Source: an uncultured bacterium
Lineage (GTDB): Bacteria; Bacillota; Clostridia; Oscillospirales; Oscillospiraceae
Reading direction: 5' to 3'
DNA length: 5,801 nucleotides
NCBI GenBank assembly: GCA_905215425.1
Contig: CAJMQD010000072.1
Coordinates: 1-5,801 of the forward strand
A program made the position numbers and the translations under genes. Below the pieces are notes generated by a model that saw only the letters and a program-made list of their open reading frames with translations, was not told where the DNA came from and ran no database searches. Positions 1 to 5,687 of the stretch are shown in pieces. How positions within the stretch are numbered: the first letter of the stretch is position 1; every line of letters begins with the position of its first letter.

Positions 1-91
1 TTCGGACCGCTTCCAGTCCCTCCAGCACCTGGATCTCCGAGCCGCCGTAGGCGTGCTCTACCTGGGTGGAATTCAAAAGTTCTTCTGCCAT
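1..91 (-). CDS. gyrB: DNA gyrase subunit B, N-terminal fragment (runs off the window)
   Basis: Only the first 30 codons are present; the gene continues past the left edge. The translation starts MAEELLNSTQ and reaches YGGSEIQVLEGLEAVR, the conserved opening of the GyrB ATPase (GHKL) domain that comes just before the KRPGMYIG segment in this family. GyrB supplies the ATPase half of the A2B2 gyrase, which adds negative supercoils ahead of replication forks. The start is fixed by a good Shine-Dalgarno on the minus strand (GAAGGAGAGA, 96-105) four bases upstream of the ATG at 91. Its position after remB matches the usual Bacillota origin order. ParE shares this motif, but the dnaA-recF-remB context argues for gyrB. 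Confidence 0.93.
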   Translation of the reverse strand, partial: MAEELLNSTQVEHAYGGSEIQVLEGLEAVR

Positions 92-245
92 AGTTTCTCT
101 CCTTCGTCGTGCTTCGGCCGTCGGCCGGCTTATCTTCACCCCCGAAATGGGGGAAGTCTGTAAATTCAGTATTCCAACCTCTTGTCGGAAAAGCCCTCCC
201 GCAGGGAGTTCCGCCGCCCGCAAGTGGCGGAATAAATTTTAATCC

Positions 246-278
246 GTCATTTCCGGCGACAAGTGCGTCGGAAATGAC
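246..278. repeat. Inverted repeat with 10-bp perfect arms
   Basis: GTCATTTCCG (246-255) pairs with CGGAAATGAC (269-278); the inner bases continue imperfectly (GCGA against GCGT). No T tract follows on either strand. Likely a small REP-like palindrome; role unknown. Confidence 0.75.
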
Positions 279-344
279 ACTTCTCGCCCGGGCCAGCCCG
301 ACTTTTTCGTAAGAAATCGAGGGCTGGTTCGCGTGCATCCTGAC

Positions 345-373
345 TCTCCAAAGTGGCTTCGCCACTTTGGAGA
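345..373. repeat. Perfect 13-bp stem-loop just downstream of remB
   Basis: Arms TCTCCAAAGTGGC (345-357) and GCCACTTTGGAGA (361-373) are exact reverse complements around a TTC loop. It begins four bases after the remB stop in the transcribed direction. Neither side is followed by a T run, so it is not a textbook intrinsic terminator. It could stabilise the 3' end of the upstream message, or be one of the dispersed palindromes seen elsewhere in the window. Confidence 0.85.
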
Positions 374-376
374 TGG

Positions 377-637
377 TTATTCAAAGCTGTTGCGCTCCAC
401 GCGCCCTGTCAGTGCGGCGGAGCTGAGCTGTGACAGGTAAACGGTGGTTTTTTCTCCATAGCCTGTCACCACAAAAGAACGGGGCAAATCGTCACACGCG
501 GAAATTACCCGGCCCTCCTCCTCCGCCCGGTCTAAAAACTCTCTGGTTTTATAGGCCCAGCTGGCATTGTCCAGGTCGAAAATTCCAATGATATCGCTGT
601 GATGTACCATCACGGACTGTCCAAGATGCAGATACAT
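377..637 (-). CDS. remB: RemB-like small regulator (DUF370 family)
   Basis: An 86-residue protein beginning MYLHLGQSVM, then VHHSDIIGIFDLDN (11-24), followed by SFVVTG (54-59) and YLSQLSSAALTGR (67-79). This follows the pattern I know from Bacillus RemB (YaaB): MYIHLG at the start, an IVGIFD strand, a SIVVT strand and a Ser-rich SPLSS-type end. The family is linked to regulation of matrix genes in Bacillus and related to the DNA-binding RemA, but the role here is inferred only. A location between recF and gyrB is its standard position. The ATG at 637 was chosen because the homologous start falls there; in-frame sequence upstream is repeat-derived. The ribosome site is rather distant (AAAGG at 651-655, 13 bases). 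Unlike relatives, it stands 883 bases from recF. Confidence 0.9.
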   Translation of the reverse strand: MYLHLGQSVMVHHSDIIGIFDLDNASWAYKTREFLDRAEEEGRVISACDDLPRSFVVTGYGEKTTVYLSQLSSAALTGRVERNSFE

Positions 638-686
638 GATCGTTATGATTCCTTTGTTTCCGGAATAAGGGGGGGAGCCTGAAGTT

Positions 687-714
687 TTAATACCGCCCAC
701 CTCGTCGTCGCAAA
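687..714 (-). promoter_or_regulatory. Possible remB promoter partly inside repeat copy A
   Basis: On the minus strand TTTGCG (714-709) and TATTAA (692-687) are 16 bp apart, giving a leader of about 40 bases to remB. The -35-like hexamer overlaps the distal end of repeat copy A. Both boxes are imperfect, and this is offered mainly because remB is far from recF and probably needs a local promoter. Confidence 0.25.
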
Positions 715-837
715 GTCCGCTGCGCTCAGGGCGCCCAGGCGTGGGCATCCCTCGCTGCGCTCCCTTGCTCCTCCTCTCCCCACCACGACCACTACGTTGG
801 GTCGTGGTGGGGTTCCCAGGGGCTCCGCCCCCTATGA
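711..837 (-). repeat. Structured repeat, copy A (inverted partner of 1174-1299)
   Basis: Read on the minus strand, 127 bases match copy B with five substitutions and one single-base indel. The modules, in order, are a GGGGC-GGA-GCCCC hairpin (831-819), a perfect 13-bp stem CCCCACCACGACC with its complement (812-800 and 790-778, 9-nt loop), a linker, and a GCCCA-CGCC-TGGGC hairpin flanked by direct repeats of GAGCGCAGCG. It ends near GGACTTTG at 711. It codes for nothing convincing. It looks like a REP/MITE-type non-autonomous element or a structured RNA; I cannot say which. Confidence 0.85.
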
Positions 838-863
838 CCCCCGGGCGGGAACTATATGGTGAT

Positions 864-962
864 ATTCCGTAGGGCCCGATGCCCTCATCGGGCCGATCCG
901 GCAAGGGCAGAGCCCTTGCCCTACGGTAAAGCACCGCAAGAACGCCGGGCGCCCTACGGAAT
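864..962. repeat. 99-bp palindromic element with perfect 12-bp ends and two inner hairpins
   Basis: The ends ATTCCGTAGGGC (864-875) and GCCCTACGGAAT (951-962) are exact reverse complements. Inside are GGCCCGATG/CATCGGGCC (873-881 and 886-894, CCCT loop) and GGCAAGGGC/GCCCTTGCC (900-908 and 912-920, AGA loop), each a perfect 9-bp stem. GCCCTACGG recurs at 918-926, so the left end has two possible partners. The first inner stem overlaps the outer arm by three bases, so the structures compete slightly. The fold recalls a cloverleaf but carries no tRNA landmarks. It is probably a small mobile palindromic repeat. Confidence 0.8.
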
Positions 963-1173
963 GGGAAAAACGGATGTTATGCATTGTAGGGGGCGACCCC
1001 AACCAAATAGACCCGAAAAGGCAAGGCACACGAGAGGCGCGATATTGGAAAAGAAAGACCGCCTGATTTGACCGGCACAAGCGGCAGCGGGCGGAGGACG
1101 CAGCGGCCCCAAGTTCATGCCCGCGCCGAACAAATTTGGGACACGGCCTAAACGTGCGCCCCAGGTCCGGGAA

Positions 1174-1299
1174 TCATAGGGGGCGGAGCCCCGGGAACCC
1201 AACCACGACCCAACGTAGTGGTCGTGGTTGGGAGAGGACGAGCAAGGGAGCGCAGCGAGGGATGCCCACACCTGGGCGTCCTGAGCGCAGCGGACTTTG
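1174..1299 (+). repeat. Structured repeat, copy B (inverted partner of 711-837)
   Basis: The same modules as copy A, read on the plus strand: GGGGC-GGA-GCCCC hairpin (1180-1192), 13-bp stem CCCAACCACGACC with its complement (1198-1210 and 1220-1232), linker, and GCCCA-CACC-TGGGC hairpin (1265-1278) between direct repeats of GAGCGCAGCG (1248-1257 and 1283-1292). Against copy A, the fourth pair of the 13-bp stem changes from C-G to A-T on both arms, keeping the pairing. Another change lies in a hairpin loop, and another turns a G-C into a G-T pair. Only one substitution falls in the linker. Confidence 0.85.
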
Positions 1300-1325
1300 T
1301 GAGGACGACGACCCGGGGATCTTTG

Positions 1326-1351
1326 GGTACTTTCCATCCCTGGAAAGTACC
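1326..1351. repeat. Perfect 11-bp hairpin near the recF 3' side
   Basis: GGTACTTTCCA (1326-1336) and TGGAAAGTACC (1341-1351) pair exactly around a TCCC loop. No T run follows on the minus strand, so it is not a canonical recF terminator, though it could act as an RNA 3' barrier. Confidence 0.8.
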
Positions 1352-1356
1352 TCGCC

Positions 1357-1477
1357 CGGGGGCGAAATATCCCCCGTCCTTCTCCGGAAGTCGGGACCAC
1401 AGGACGGGCAAAAGGCAAACTTTAAGCGGCGCGCCGAGTCGTCGCGCCCTACAGCGGGCCGCCCCTATGACCCCCGG
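1357..1477. repeat. Hairpin cluster ending in a third copy of the repeat boundary motif
   Basis: Stems at 1357-1362/1371-1376 (CGGGGG/CCCCCG), 1374-1380/1401-1407 (CCGTCCT/AGGACGG) and 1428-1433/1443-1448 (GGCGCG/CGCGCC) lie end to end. At 1462-1477 the bases CCCCTATGACCCCCGG match the start boundary of copy A (829-844), and closely match copy B read on the minus strand. The sequence beyond the boundary then differs, starting GGCGGCCCGC on the minus strand. Confidence 0.6.
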
Positions 1478-1520
1478 ACCCTGCATGGTGTGGGCAACGA
1501 ATCCATAAGAATATCCGCCT

Positions 1521-2630
1521 TTACTCCGCGATCACAGCTCCGTTTTTCACCTGGAAGGCTCTTCCCCCCTCCAGACCCTCTAACTTATCTTCCTCGCAGC
1601 AGGTGATAAACACCTGGCCGCCCCGGATGCGGTTCAACACAAAGGACTGCCGTCTGGGGTCCAGCTCTGACAGGACATCGTCCAGCAGGAGCACCGGCCA
1701 CTCCCCGGTCTCCTCCTCCATGATCTCCCGCTGAGCCAGCTTCAACGACAGGGCCGCCGTGCGGGTCTGCCCCTGGGAAGCAAAGGTCTTGGCCGGTACG
1801 CCGTTGATATCCACCAGCAGGTCGTCCTTGTGTGGCCCGGACAGGCACTGACGGGAATCCAGCTCCGCCTGCCGGTGGCGCTCCTGGTGCTCCAGCAGCC
1901 GGGGCAGCAGCTCCCGGGGTGTTTTTAACGGGTCGTCCACAGTGGACACGGTGGTATAACCCAGCTCCAGTCTCTCTTTTGCCCCGGAAAAGTCCCTATG
2001 GATGGCGGGAGCATTCTCCTGCAGCCGCTTCACAAAGTGGGCACGGTAATGGATCAGAATGGCCCCGGTCTGGGCCATACGCAGGTTGAAGTCGTCCAGC
2101 GTCTGTAAAAGGGAGGGGTTCTCCTGCCAGTCCCGAAGGATACGGGTCTTGTGCTCATACAGCCGGTTATACTCCCCCAGGGCGGCGGCGTACCGGGGCC
2201 GCAGCTGACAGATGGCGGTGTCCAGAAATTTTCTCCGGGCGGCCGCCCCCTCCCGGATCAGATACAGATCCTCCGGGCAGAACAGCACGGTGGTCAGGAT
2301 GCCGGACAGCTCTGCCGCCGTTTTCAGCCGCACTCCGTTGGACCACAGCTGCCGCCCTTTTCCCCGAAACAGATGGGCTTCCAGGGTAAAATCCCTGTCC
2401 CGGCTGTATACCTCCCCCTTCAGAAAGGCGGAGTCCACCCCCATCCGGATCAGTTCCCGGTCAAACCGGGTGCGGTGGGACCGGGCGGAGGACAGATAGG
2501 CGATGGCCTCCAGCAGGTTGGTCTTGCCCTGGGCGTTATCGCCGTAGATCAGGTTCACCCGGTTGTCGAACGCTGCCTCGAAGTGGAGATAGTTGCGGAA
2601 ATAATCCAGTTCCAGCGAACGCAGGATCAT
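1521..2630 (-). CDS. recF: DNA replication and repair protein RecF
   Basis: A 369-residue SMC/ABC-type ATPase of normal RecF length. It opens MILRSLELDYFRNY, the family's N-terminal strand. The Walker A loop is GDNAQGKT (30-37), the RecF block FCPEDLYLIREG runs 117-128, GPHKDDL is at 265-271, the ABC signature SQGQTR at 285-290, and Walker B with its acidic continuation VLLLDDVLSELD at 313-324. RecF binds gapped or stalled-fork DNA and, with RecO and RecR, loads RecA. The start codon overlaps the rlbA stop as ATGA, implying translational coupling, so no separate ribosome site is needed. No T-rich terminator follows the TAA; instead the transcript runs into the repeat block. All catalytic motifs look intact. 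Confidence 0.97.
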   Translation of the reverse strand: MILRSLELDYFRNYLHFEAAFDNRVNLIYGDNAQGKTNLLEAIAYLSSARSHRTRFDRELIRMGVDSAFLKGEVYSRDRDFTLEAHLFRGKGRQLWSNGVRLKTAAELSGILTTVLFCPEDLYLIREGAAARRKFLDTAICQLRPRYAAALGEYNRLYEHKTRILRDWQENPSLLQTLDDFNLRMAQTGAILIHYRAHFVKRLQENAPAIHRDFSGAKERLELGYTTVSTVDDPLKTPRELLPRLLEHQERHRQAELDSRQCLSGPHKDDLLVDINGVPAKTFASQGQTRTAALSLKLAQREIMEEETGEWPVLLLDDVLSELDPRRQSFVLNRIRGGQVFITCCEEDKLEGLEGGRAFQVKNGAVIAE

Positions 2631-2842
2631 TTTACAACCAAAATCAACTCGTTATCCAGGATGCAGCGGTCCCCCGGACGCATTTTTTTCCCCCGCATGG
2701 TGCACACTTCGCCGTTTACCTGCACCCGGCCCTCCTGAATGATCAGCTTGGCGTCGCCGCCGGTCTCGACCGCGCCGGCGAACTTCAGCAGATCCTGGAG
2801 CTTGATATATTCGGTATGAATCTGAATGTCATGAAGTTCCAT
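2627..2842 (-). CDS. rlbA: Small S4-domain RNA-binding protein (YaaA/RlbA family)
   Basis: A 71-residue protein that is almost entirely one S4 fold. EYIKLQDLLKFAGAVETGG (11-29) and AKLIIQEGRVQVNGEV (31-46) match the two S4 segments, followed by the basic RGKKMRPGD (50-58) and a closing hydrophobic strand. The glycine pair before AK and the VNGE turn are typical of the YaaA group found between dnaN and recF. In Bacillus the homologue is associated with ribosomal large-subunit assembly; here that role is by homology only. The ATG at 2842 has GGGAGGG at 2847-2853, four bases upstream, which is slightly close. It lies 21 bases after dnaN and overlaps recF by four, so it belongs to the dnaN-recF transcript. 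Confidence 0.92.
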   Translation of the reverse strand: MELHDIQIHTEYIKLQDLLKFAGAVETGGDAKLIIQEGRVQVNGEVCTMRGKKMRPGDRCILDNELILVVK

Positions 2843-2863
2843 ATAGCCCTCCCACTCTGTTCG

Positions 2864-3970
2864 TTAATTTGCTTTCAGACGGACGGGAAGCACCATATAA
2901 ATGAAGGTCTCCTCCCCCTCAGCCGGCAAAATGACGCAGGGGGCCACGCCGGAGGTGAATTCCAGCCGCAGCTTGTCGGCGGGGGCGGCCTTAATGGCGT
3001 CCATCAGATACTTGTTGTTGAAGCCGATCTCCAGACCGCCGCCATCCCCCATAATGGGGCACTGGTCGGCGGCGTCGCCGATGGCTGTTTTCGTAGAAAC
3101 GGACAGCATACCGTCGCCAAACACGCAGCGAAGGGGGGATTTCAGCTTTTCGCTGATGATCAGGGACACGCGGTCCAGACAGGACAGCAGCGTCCGGCTG
3201 TCCGCCTGAATGATGGTGGTGTTGTTCCGGGGAATGGCGCTCTTATAGGGCAGGAACTCCCCCTCTAACCGGCGGCACACCAGCAGAATGTCCCCCGCCT
3301 GGAACATAATGTGCCGGGCACCCTGGGTGACGGTCACTTTTTCCTCGCCGGAGCAGATTTTTTCCACCTCAGACAGGGCGGAGCCCGGGACTACGAAGGA
3401 AAAATTCTCCACGCCGTGTTTTTCCTCCACCGTCTCCCGGCGCAGGGCCAGCCGATATCCGTCCACAGAGACCACCGTGAGGGTATTTCCTTCCACATCA
3501 AAGAGAGAACCTGTGTGAACAGGGCGGCTCTCGTTGTCGCTGACGGCAAACAGAGTCTGTCCGATCATAGAGCGCAGGACAGGCTGCTTCAACGTCAGGG
3601 CATTTTGCTGATCCACCGAGGGCAATTCAGGGAACTCCTCCGGGTCGGTGCCCAGAATATTGAACTCGGACAGGCCGCATTTGATGTTCACGTTGTAGCC
3701 GTTGGAAGAAAATGTAAGAGTATCGTCGGGCATTTTCCGCACGATCTCAGAAAACAGGCGGGCAGAGAGGACAAGAGAGCCTTTTTCCCGTATCTCAGCG
3801 GGAACTGTGGCTTGAATTCCGGTCTCTAAATTATAACCGGTCAGACGGAGGACAGAACCTGCTTCGATCAAAATTCCCTCCATGGCAGGAATCGAGCTTT
3901 TTGGGGAAACGGCGCGGGAGGCAGTGGATACGGCGGTGGAGAGCAGGGCCTTTTCGCAAGAAAACTTCAT
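2864..3970 (-). CDS. dnaN: DNA polymerase III beta subunit (sliding clamp)
   Basis: 368 residues, the usual clamp length, with three repeated clamp domains (about 1-125, 126-247, 248-368). Diagnostic stretches are FAVSDNESRPVHTGSLFDVEG (141-161), VVSVDGYRLALR (166-177), EGEFLPYKSAIP (236-247) and the C-terminal YMVLPVRL (358-365). The DGYRL and C-terminal segments build the hydrophobic pocket that binds polymerase and other clamp partners. The dimeric ring encircles DNA and makes PolC/DnaE processive. The ATG at 3970 was chosen over a longer in-frame extension because MKFSCEKALL is the family start, an AAGGAGG site sits six bases upstream (3977-3983), and the extension would run through the oriC boxes. 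It is the first gene after oriC. Confidence 0.97.
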   Translation of the reverse strand: MKFSCEKALLSTAVSTASRAVSPKSSIPAMEGILIEAGSVLRLTGYNLETGIQATVPAEIREKGSLVLSARLFSEIVRKMPDDTLTFSSNGYNVNIKCGLSEFNILGTDPEEFPELPSVDQQNALTLKQPVLRSMIGQTLFAVSDNESRPVHTGSLFDVEGNTLTVVSVDGYRLALRRETVEEKHGVENFSFVVPGSALSEVEKICSGEEKVTVTQGARHIMFQAGDILLVCRRLEGEFLPYKSAIPRNNTTIIQADSRTLLSCLDRVSLIISEKLKSPLRCVFGDGMLSVSTKTAIGDAADQCPIMGDGGGLEIGFNNKYLMDAIKAAPADKLRLEFTSGVAPCVILPAEGEETFIYMVLPVRLKAN

Positions 3971-3976
3971 AACGGA

Positions 3977-3983
3977 CCTCCTT
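3977..3983 (-). promoter_or_regulatory. Ribosome binding site that fixes the dnaN start
   Basis: AAGGAGG on the minus strand, six bases before the ATG at 3970. It excludes the longer in-frame start at 4177. Confidence 0.9.
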
Positions 3984-4013
3984 GGGTCTTTCTCTCTCGA
4001 AGGAGGAGAGGAA

Positions 4014-4053
4014 AGGATATATTTTTCGTAAAAGTCGTAGGGCCTGTGGATTT
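4014..4053 (-). other. Probable oriC unwinding element (box, GC spacer, DnaA-trio-like triplets, AT run)
   Basis: On the minus strand the last DnaA box AAATCCACA (4053-4045) is followed by GGCC (4044-4041), then CTACGACTTTTACG (4040-4027), then the AT-rich AAAAATATAT just before dnaN. Read 3' to 5', the complementary strand over the middle section gives GAT-GCT-GAA-AAT, three of four fitting the [G/A]A[T/A] DnaA-trio pattern. The order box, GC clamp, trios, AT run and the position on the dnaN side match the basal unwinding system described for Bacillus subtilis. Trio matches are short, so this is an inference. Confidence 0.6.
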
Positions 4054-4198
4054 GTGAAAAAGACGAAATTGCATTGGGGCAGTAAGAAAAAGTCGTCCAC
4101 AGGGCGATGTGGAAAGAAAAAGGGGCTTTCCACAGGGCAAAATAAGGACAAAAGTTGTCCACATGAATTCTCCACATTCCACATTGCGATGTGGAAAA
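4045..4198. other. oriC: oriC DnaA-box cluster
   Basis: Eight TCCACA cores occur in 154 bases. Plus strand: TCGTCCACA 4093-4101, CTTTCCACA 4126-4134, TTGTCCACA 4155-4163, TTCTCCACA 4168-4176, CATTCCACA 4175-4183. Minus strand: AAATCCACA 4053-4045, CTTTCCACA 4116-4108, TTTTCCACA 4198-4190. None equals TTATCCACA; three are one base off. A 12-mer GCGATGTGGAAA repeats at 4104-4115 and 4186-4197. No such cores occur upstream of dnaA in this window, so the dnaA-dnaN spacer is the likely initiation site. The remaining spacer toward dnaA (4199-4297) has only a weak CTCCC/GGGAG hairpin at 4268-4281. Confidence 0.88.
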
Positions 4199-4297
4199 GC
4201 GGACCGATTCTGAGACTGATTCAAGCGGGCTGCAACAGGGGAAAAGACGGCGCTGAAACGGGGCATCCTCCCTGAGGGGAGCATGGAAAAACCGGGC

Positions 4298-5617
4298 TCA
4301 GTCGTACCGGTTATTTACGTTGGAGGTGATGTCTTTGATGATCTCCTTCAGCTCCCGGTCGGTTTTCAGCATGGTCTCGATCCGCTCTGCGGAGTGCATG
4401 ACCGTGGTGTGGTCGCGGCCGTCGAATTCCTTGCCGATCTCCTTCAGGGACAGGTTGGTCATCTGCCGGATCTGATAAATGGCGATCTGGCGGGCCAGAA
4501 CCACCTCTTTGGTCCGGCTCTGCCCCCGGAGCATCTCGGGCTCCATATTGAAGAACTTACAGACCTCTTCAATGATGACGCCGGCGGTGGGCAGAATGTC
4601 GGTTTTGTCGTTGAGCATATCCTTGACCGCCCGAAGAACCGTGTCTTTGTTTACGGCGTCGCCCATCAGGTCCTGATAGGCCAGCAGCTTGTTCACGGTG
4701 CCTTCGATCTGCCGCACGCTGGAGGTGATGTTTTCTGCAATGTACTCCAACACCGGGGCGGGCAGCTCCACCCCCATGCGGATGGCCTTGTTTTTGATGA
4801 TGGCCACTCGGGTCTCGTAGTCCGGGGGCTGGATGTCGCAGGTCAGGCCGCGGCGGAAGCGGTCCCGCAGACGCTGCTCCAGACGGAGCATCTCCGTGGG
4901 CGGGCGGTCGGAGGTGAATACGATGGACTTTCCCTGTTCATACAGTGTGTTGAAGGTATGGAACAGCTCCTCCTCGCTGGAGTCTTTTCCCGCGATGAAC
5001 TGAACGTCGTCCATCAGGAACAGGTCTGCGGTGCGGTACTTGTCCCGGAACTGCTGCATATCGGCGCCCCGGCGGAGATAACCGATCAGCTCGTTGACAA
5101 AGTCTTCGCTTTTCAGATACTGGATGTTATAGTCCGGGTGCAGCTGCCGTACCCGGTGGGCGATAGCGTACAGCAGGTGGGTCTTGCCAAGGCCGGGCTG
5201 ACCGTAGATAAACAGCGGGTTGTAGGTCAGGCCGGAGCCTTCCGCCACTGCGTGGGCGGCGTTATAGGCGTATTTGTTGGAGGGACCTACGACGAAATTG
5301 TCGAAGGTGTATTTGTCGGTTACCGCAAAGCCGGTGTTATCCTGCTTGGGCTGGTCGTATTTGGCCAGCTCGTCCTCTGTCAGAACCACCACGTCCAGAT
5401 CGGCGGAAAAAAGCTCCCGCAGAGCGGCTTGGATCTTGGAAACATAACGGGAGGCAATAATGTCCCGTTTCCAGCGGGTGGGGCTGTACAGAACGAACCT
5501 GGTCTCCTCCAGAGCGACGGCGGTAGCATCGTCGAACCAGGTTTTGATGGTAGTTGTCGTCATTTCGGGCTGCATCAGGTCCAGGACCTTTGCCCAGACG
5601 TCGGCGGCAGGGTTCAT
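4298..5617 (-). CDS. dnaA: Chromosomal replication initiator protein DnaA
   Basis: A 439-residue initiator. Domain I spans about 1-80 (VWAKVLDLMQ, TWFDD), domain II is a short linker to about 102, and the AAA+ domain begins YTFDNFVVGPSNKYAYNAA (103-121). Visible motifs: Walker A GQPGLGKT (139-146), Walker B LFLMDDVQF (199-207), sensor I VFTSDRPP (233-240), box VII with the arginine finger RLRDRFRRGL (249-258) and sensor II RQIEGT (302-307). Domain IV carries SRTKEVVLARQIAIY (367-381) and the box-recognition signature GRDHTTVMHS (400-409). ATP-DnaA binds the boxes next door and opens oriC. The ATG at 5617 is chosen for its AAGGAGG site eight bases upstream; the in-frame ATG at 5680 sits at the predicted transcript start. 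Domain II is on the short side. Confidence 0.98.
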   Translation of the reverse strand: MNPAADVWAKVLDLMQPEMTTTTIKTWFDDATAVALEETRFVLYSPTRWKRDIIASRYVSKIQAALRELFSADLDVVVLTEDELAKYDQPKQDNTGFAVTDKYTFDNFVVGPSNKYAYNAAHAVAEGSGLTYNPLFIYGQPGLGKTHLLYAIAHRVRQLHPDYNIQYLKSEDFVNELIGYLRRGADMQQFRDKYRTADLFLMDDVQFIAGKDSSEEELFHTFNTLYEQGKSIVFTSDRPPTEMLRLEQRLRDRFRRGLTCDIQPPDYETRVAIIKNKAIRMGVELPAPVLEYIAENITSSVRQIEGTVNKLLAYQDLMGDAVNKDTVLRAVKDMLNDKTDILPTAGVIIEEVCKFFNMEPEMLRGQSRTKEVVLARQIAIYQIRQMTNLSLKEIGKEFDGRDHTTVMHSAERIETMLKTDRELKEIIKDITSNVNNRYD

Positions 5618-5625
5618 GCTGGGGG

Positions 5626-5632
5626 CCTCCTT
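5626..5632 (-). promoter_or_regulatory. Ribosome binding site that fixes the dnaA start
   Basis: AAGGAGG on the minus strand with an eight-base gap to the ATG at 5617. It excludes the upstream ATG at 5680, which has no such site. Confidence 0.92.
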
Positions 5633-5651
5633 CTCTGCCAAATCAGAACAG

Positions 5652-5674
5652 GTGGGCCCGGTAAAAAGGCCCAC
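5652..5674. repeat. Hairpin in the dnaA 5' leader
   Basis: GTGGGCC (5652-5658) pairs with GGCCCAC (5668-5674) over a 9-nt loop holding an A5/T5 run. It falls within the predicted 60-65-nt leader, about 20 bases before the ribosome site. No T tract follows, so it is not a terminator; it could affect leader stability or translation. Confidence 0.6.
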
Positions 5675-5687
5675 GATCAACTCATTT

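Larger units (their letters stand above)
92..376. other. Hairpin-rich spacer between remB and gyrB
   Basis: No credible gene in these 285 bases on either strand. The stretch is packed with short palindromes: 139-143 with 149-153 (CCCCC/GGGGG), 196-200 with 204-208 (CTCCC/GGGAG), 209-215 with 226-232 (TTCCGCC/GGCGGAA), 246-255 with 269-278, 293-299 with 321-327, and 345-357 with 361-373. In the gyrB direction only the small 196-208 hairpin is followed by a few T residues (GGCTTTTCC), so it is at best a weak terminator or attenuator. I see no convincing promoter for gyrB here; TTGTCG and TAAAAT lie too close together (15 bp). Confidence 0.7.
638..1520. other. 883-nt gene-free block of nested palindromic repeats between recF and remB
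   Basis: No open frame here looks protein-coding: the frames that stay open run through the repeats, change content freely and lack ribosome sites. From left to right the block contains a short remB leader with a run of seven C on the sense strand (669-675), repeat copy A (711-837), a 99-bp palindromic element (864-962), a stretch with little recognisable (963-1173), repeat copy B (1174-1299), and a hairpin cluster (1326-1477). The motif GTAGGG, in either orientation, recurs at the heads of several modules (870-875, 918-923, 951-956, 986-991, 1447-1452), which suggests repeated insertion of related palindromic units. Confidence 0.8.

Noticed and set aside
669..675. Run of seven identical bases in the remB leader as a phase-variable tract
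   Set aside because: Only seven bases, outside any coding frame and not in a promoter spacer I trust; likely chance.
638..934. In-frame upstream extension of remB to an ATG at 934
   Set aside because: The extension is the translation of repeat copy A and the palindromic element; RemB homologues begin at MYLHLG.
864..962. tRNA gene suggested by the cloverleaf-like pairing
   Set aside because: No T-loop consensus, no 7-base acceptor with CCA logic and no plausible anticodon arm; the stems are too long and too symmetrical.
711..1299. CRISPR array
   Set aside because: Only two repeat copies, inverted rather than direct, with no regular spacers.
1136..1606. Open frame on the plus strand whose peptide resembles that of the remB extension
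   Set aside because: The similarity comes from repeat copies A and B being the same DNA element. It overlaps recF antisense and has no ribosome site.
3967..4284. Minus-strand open frame across the oriC spacer
   Set aside because: It runs through all DnaA boxes, its ATG directly abuts the GGGAGG, and it overlaps the dnaN start.
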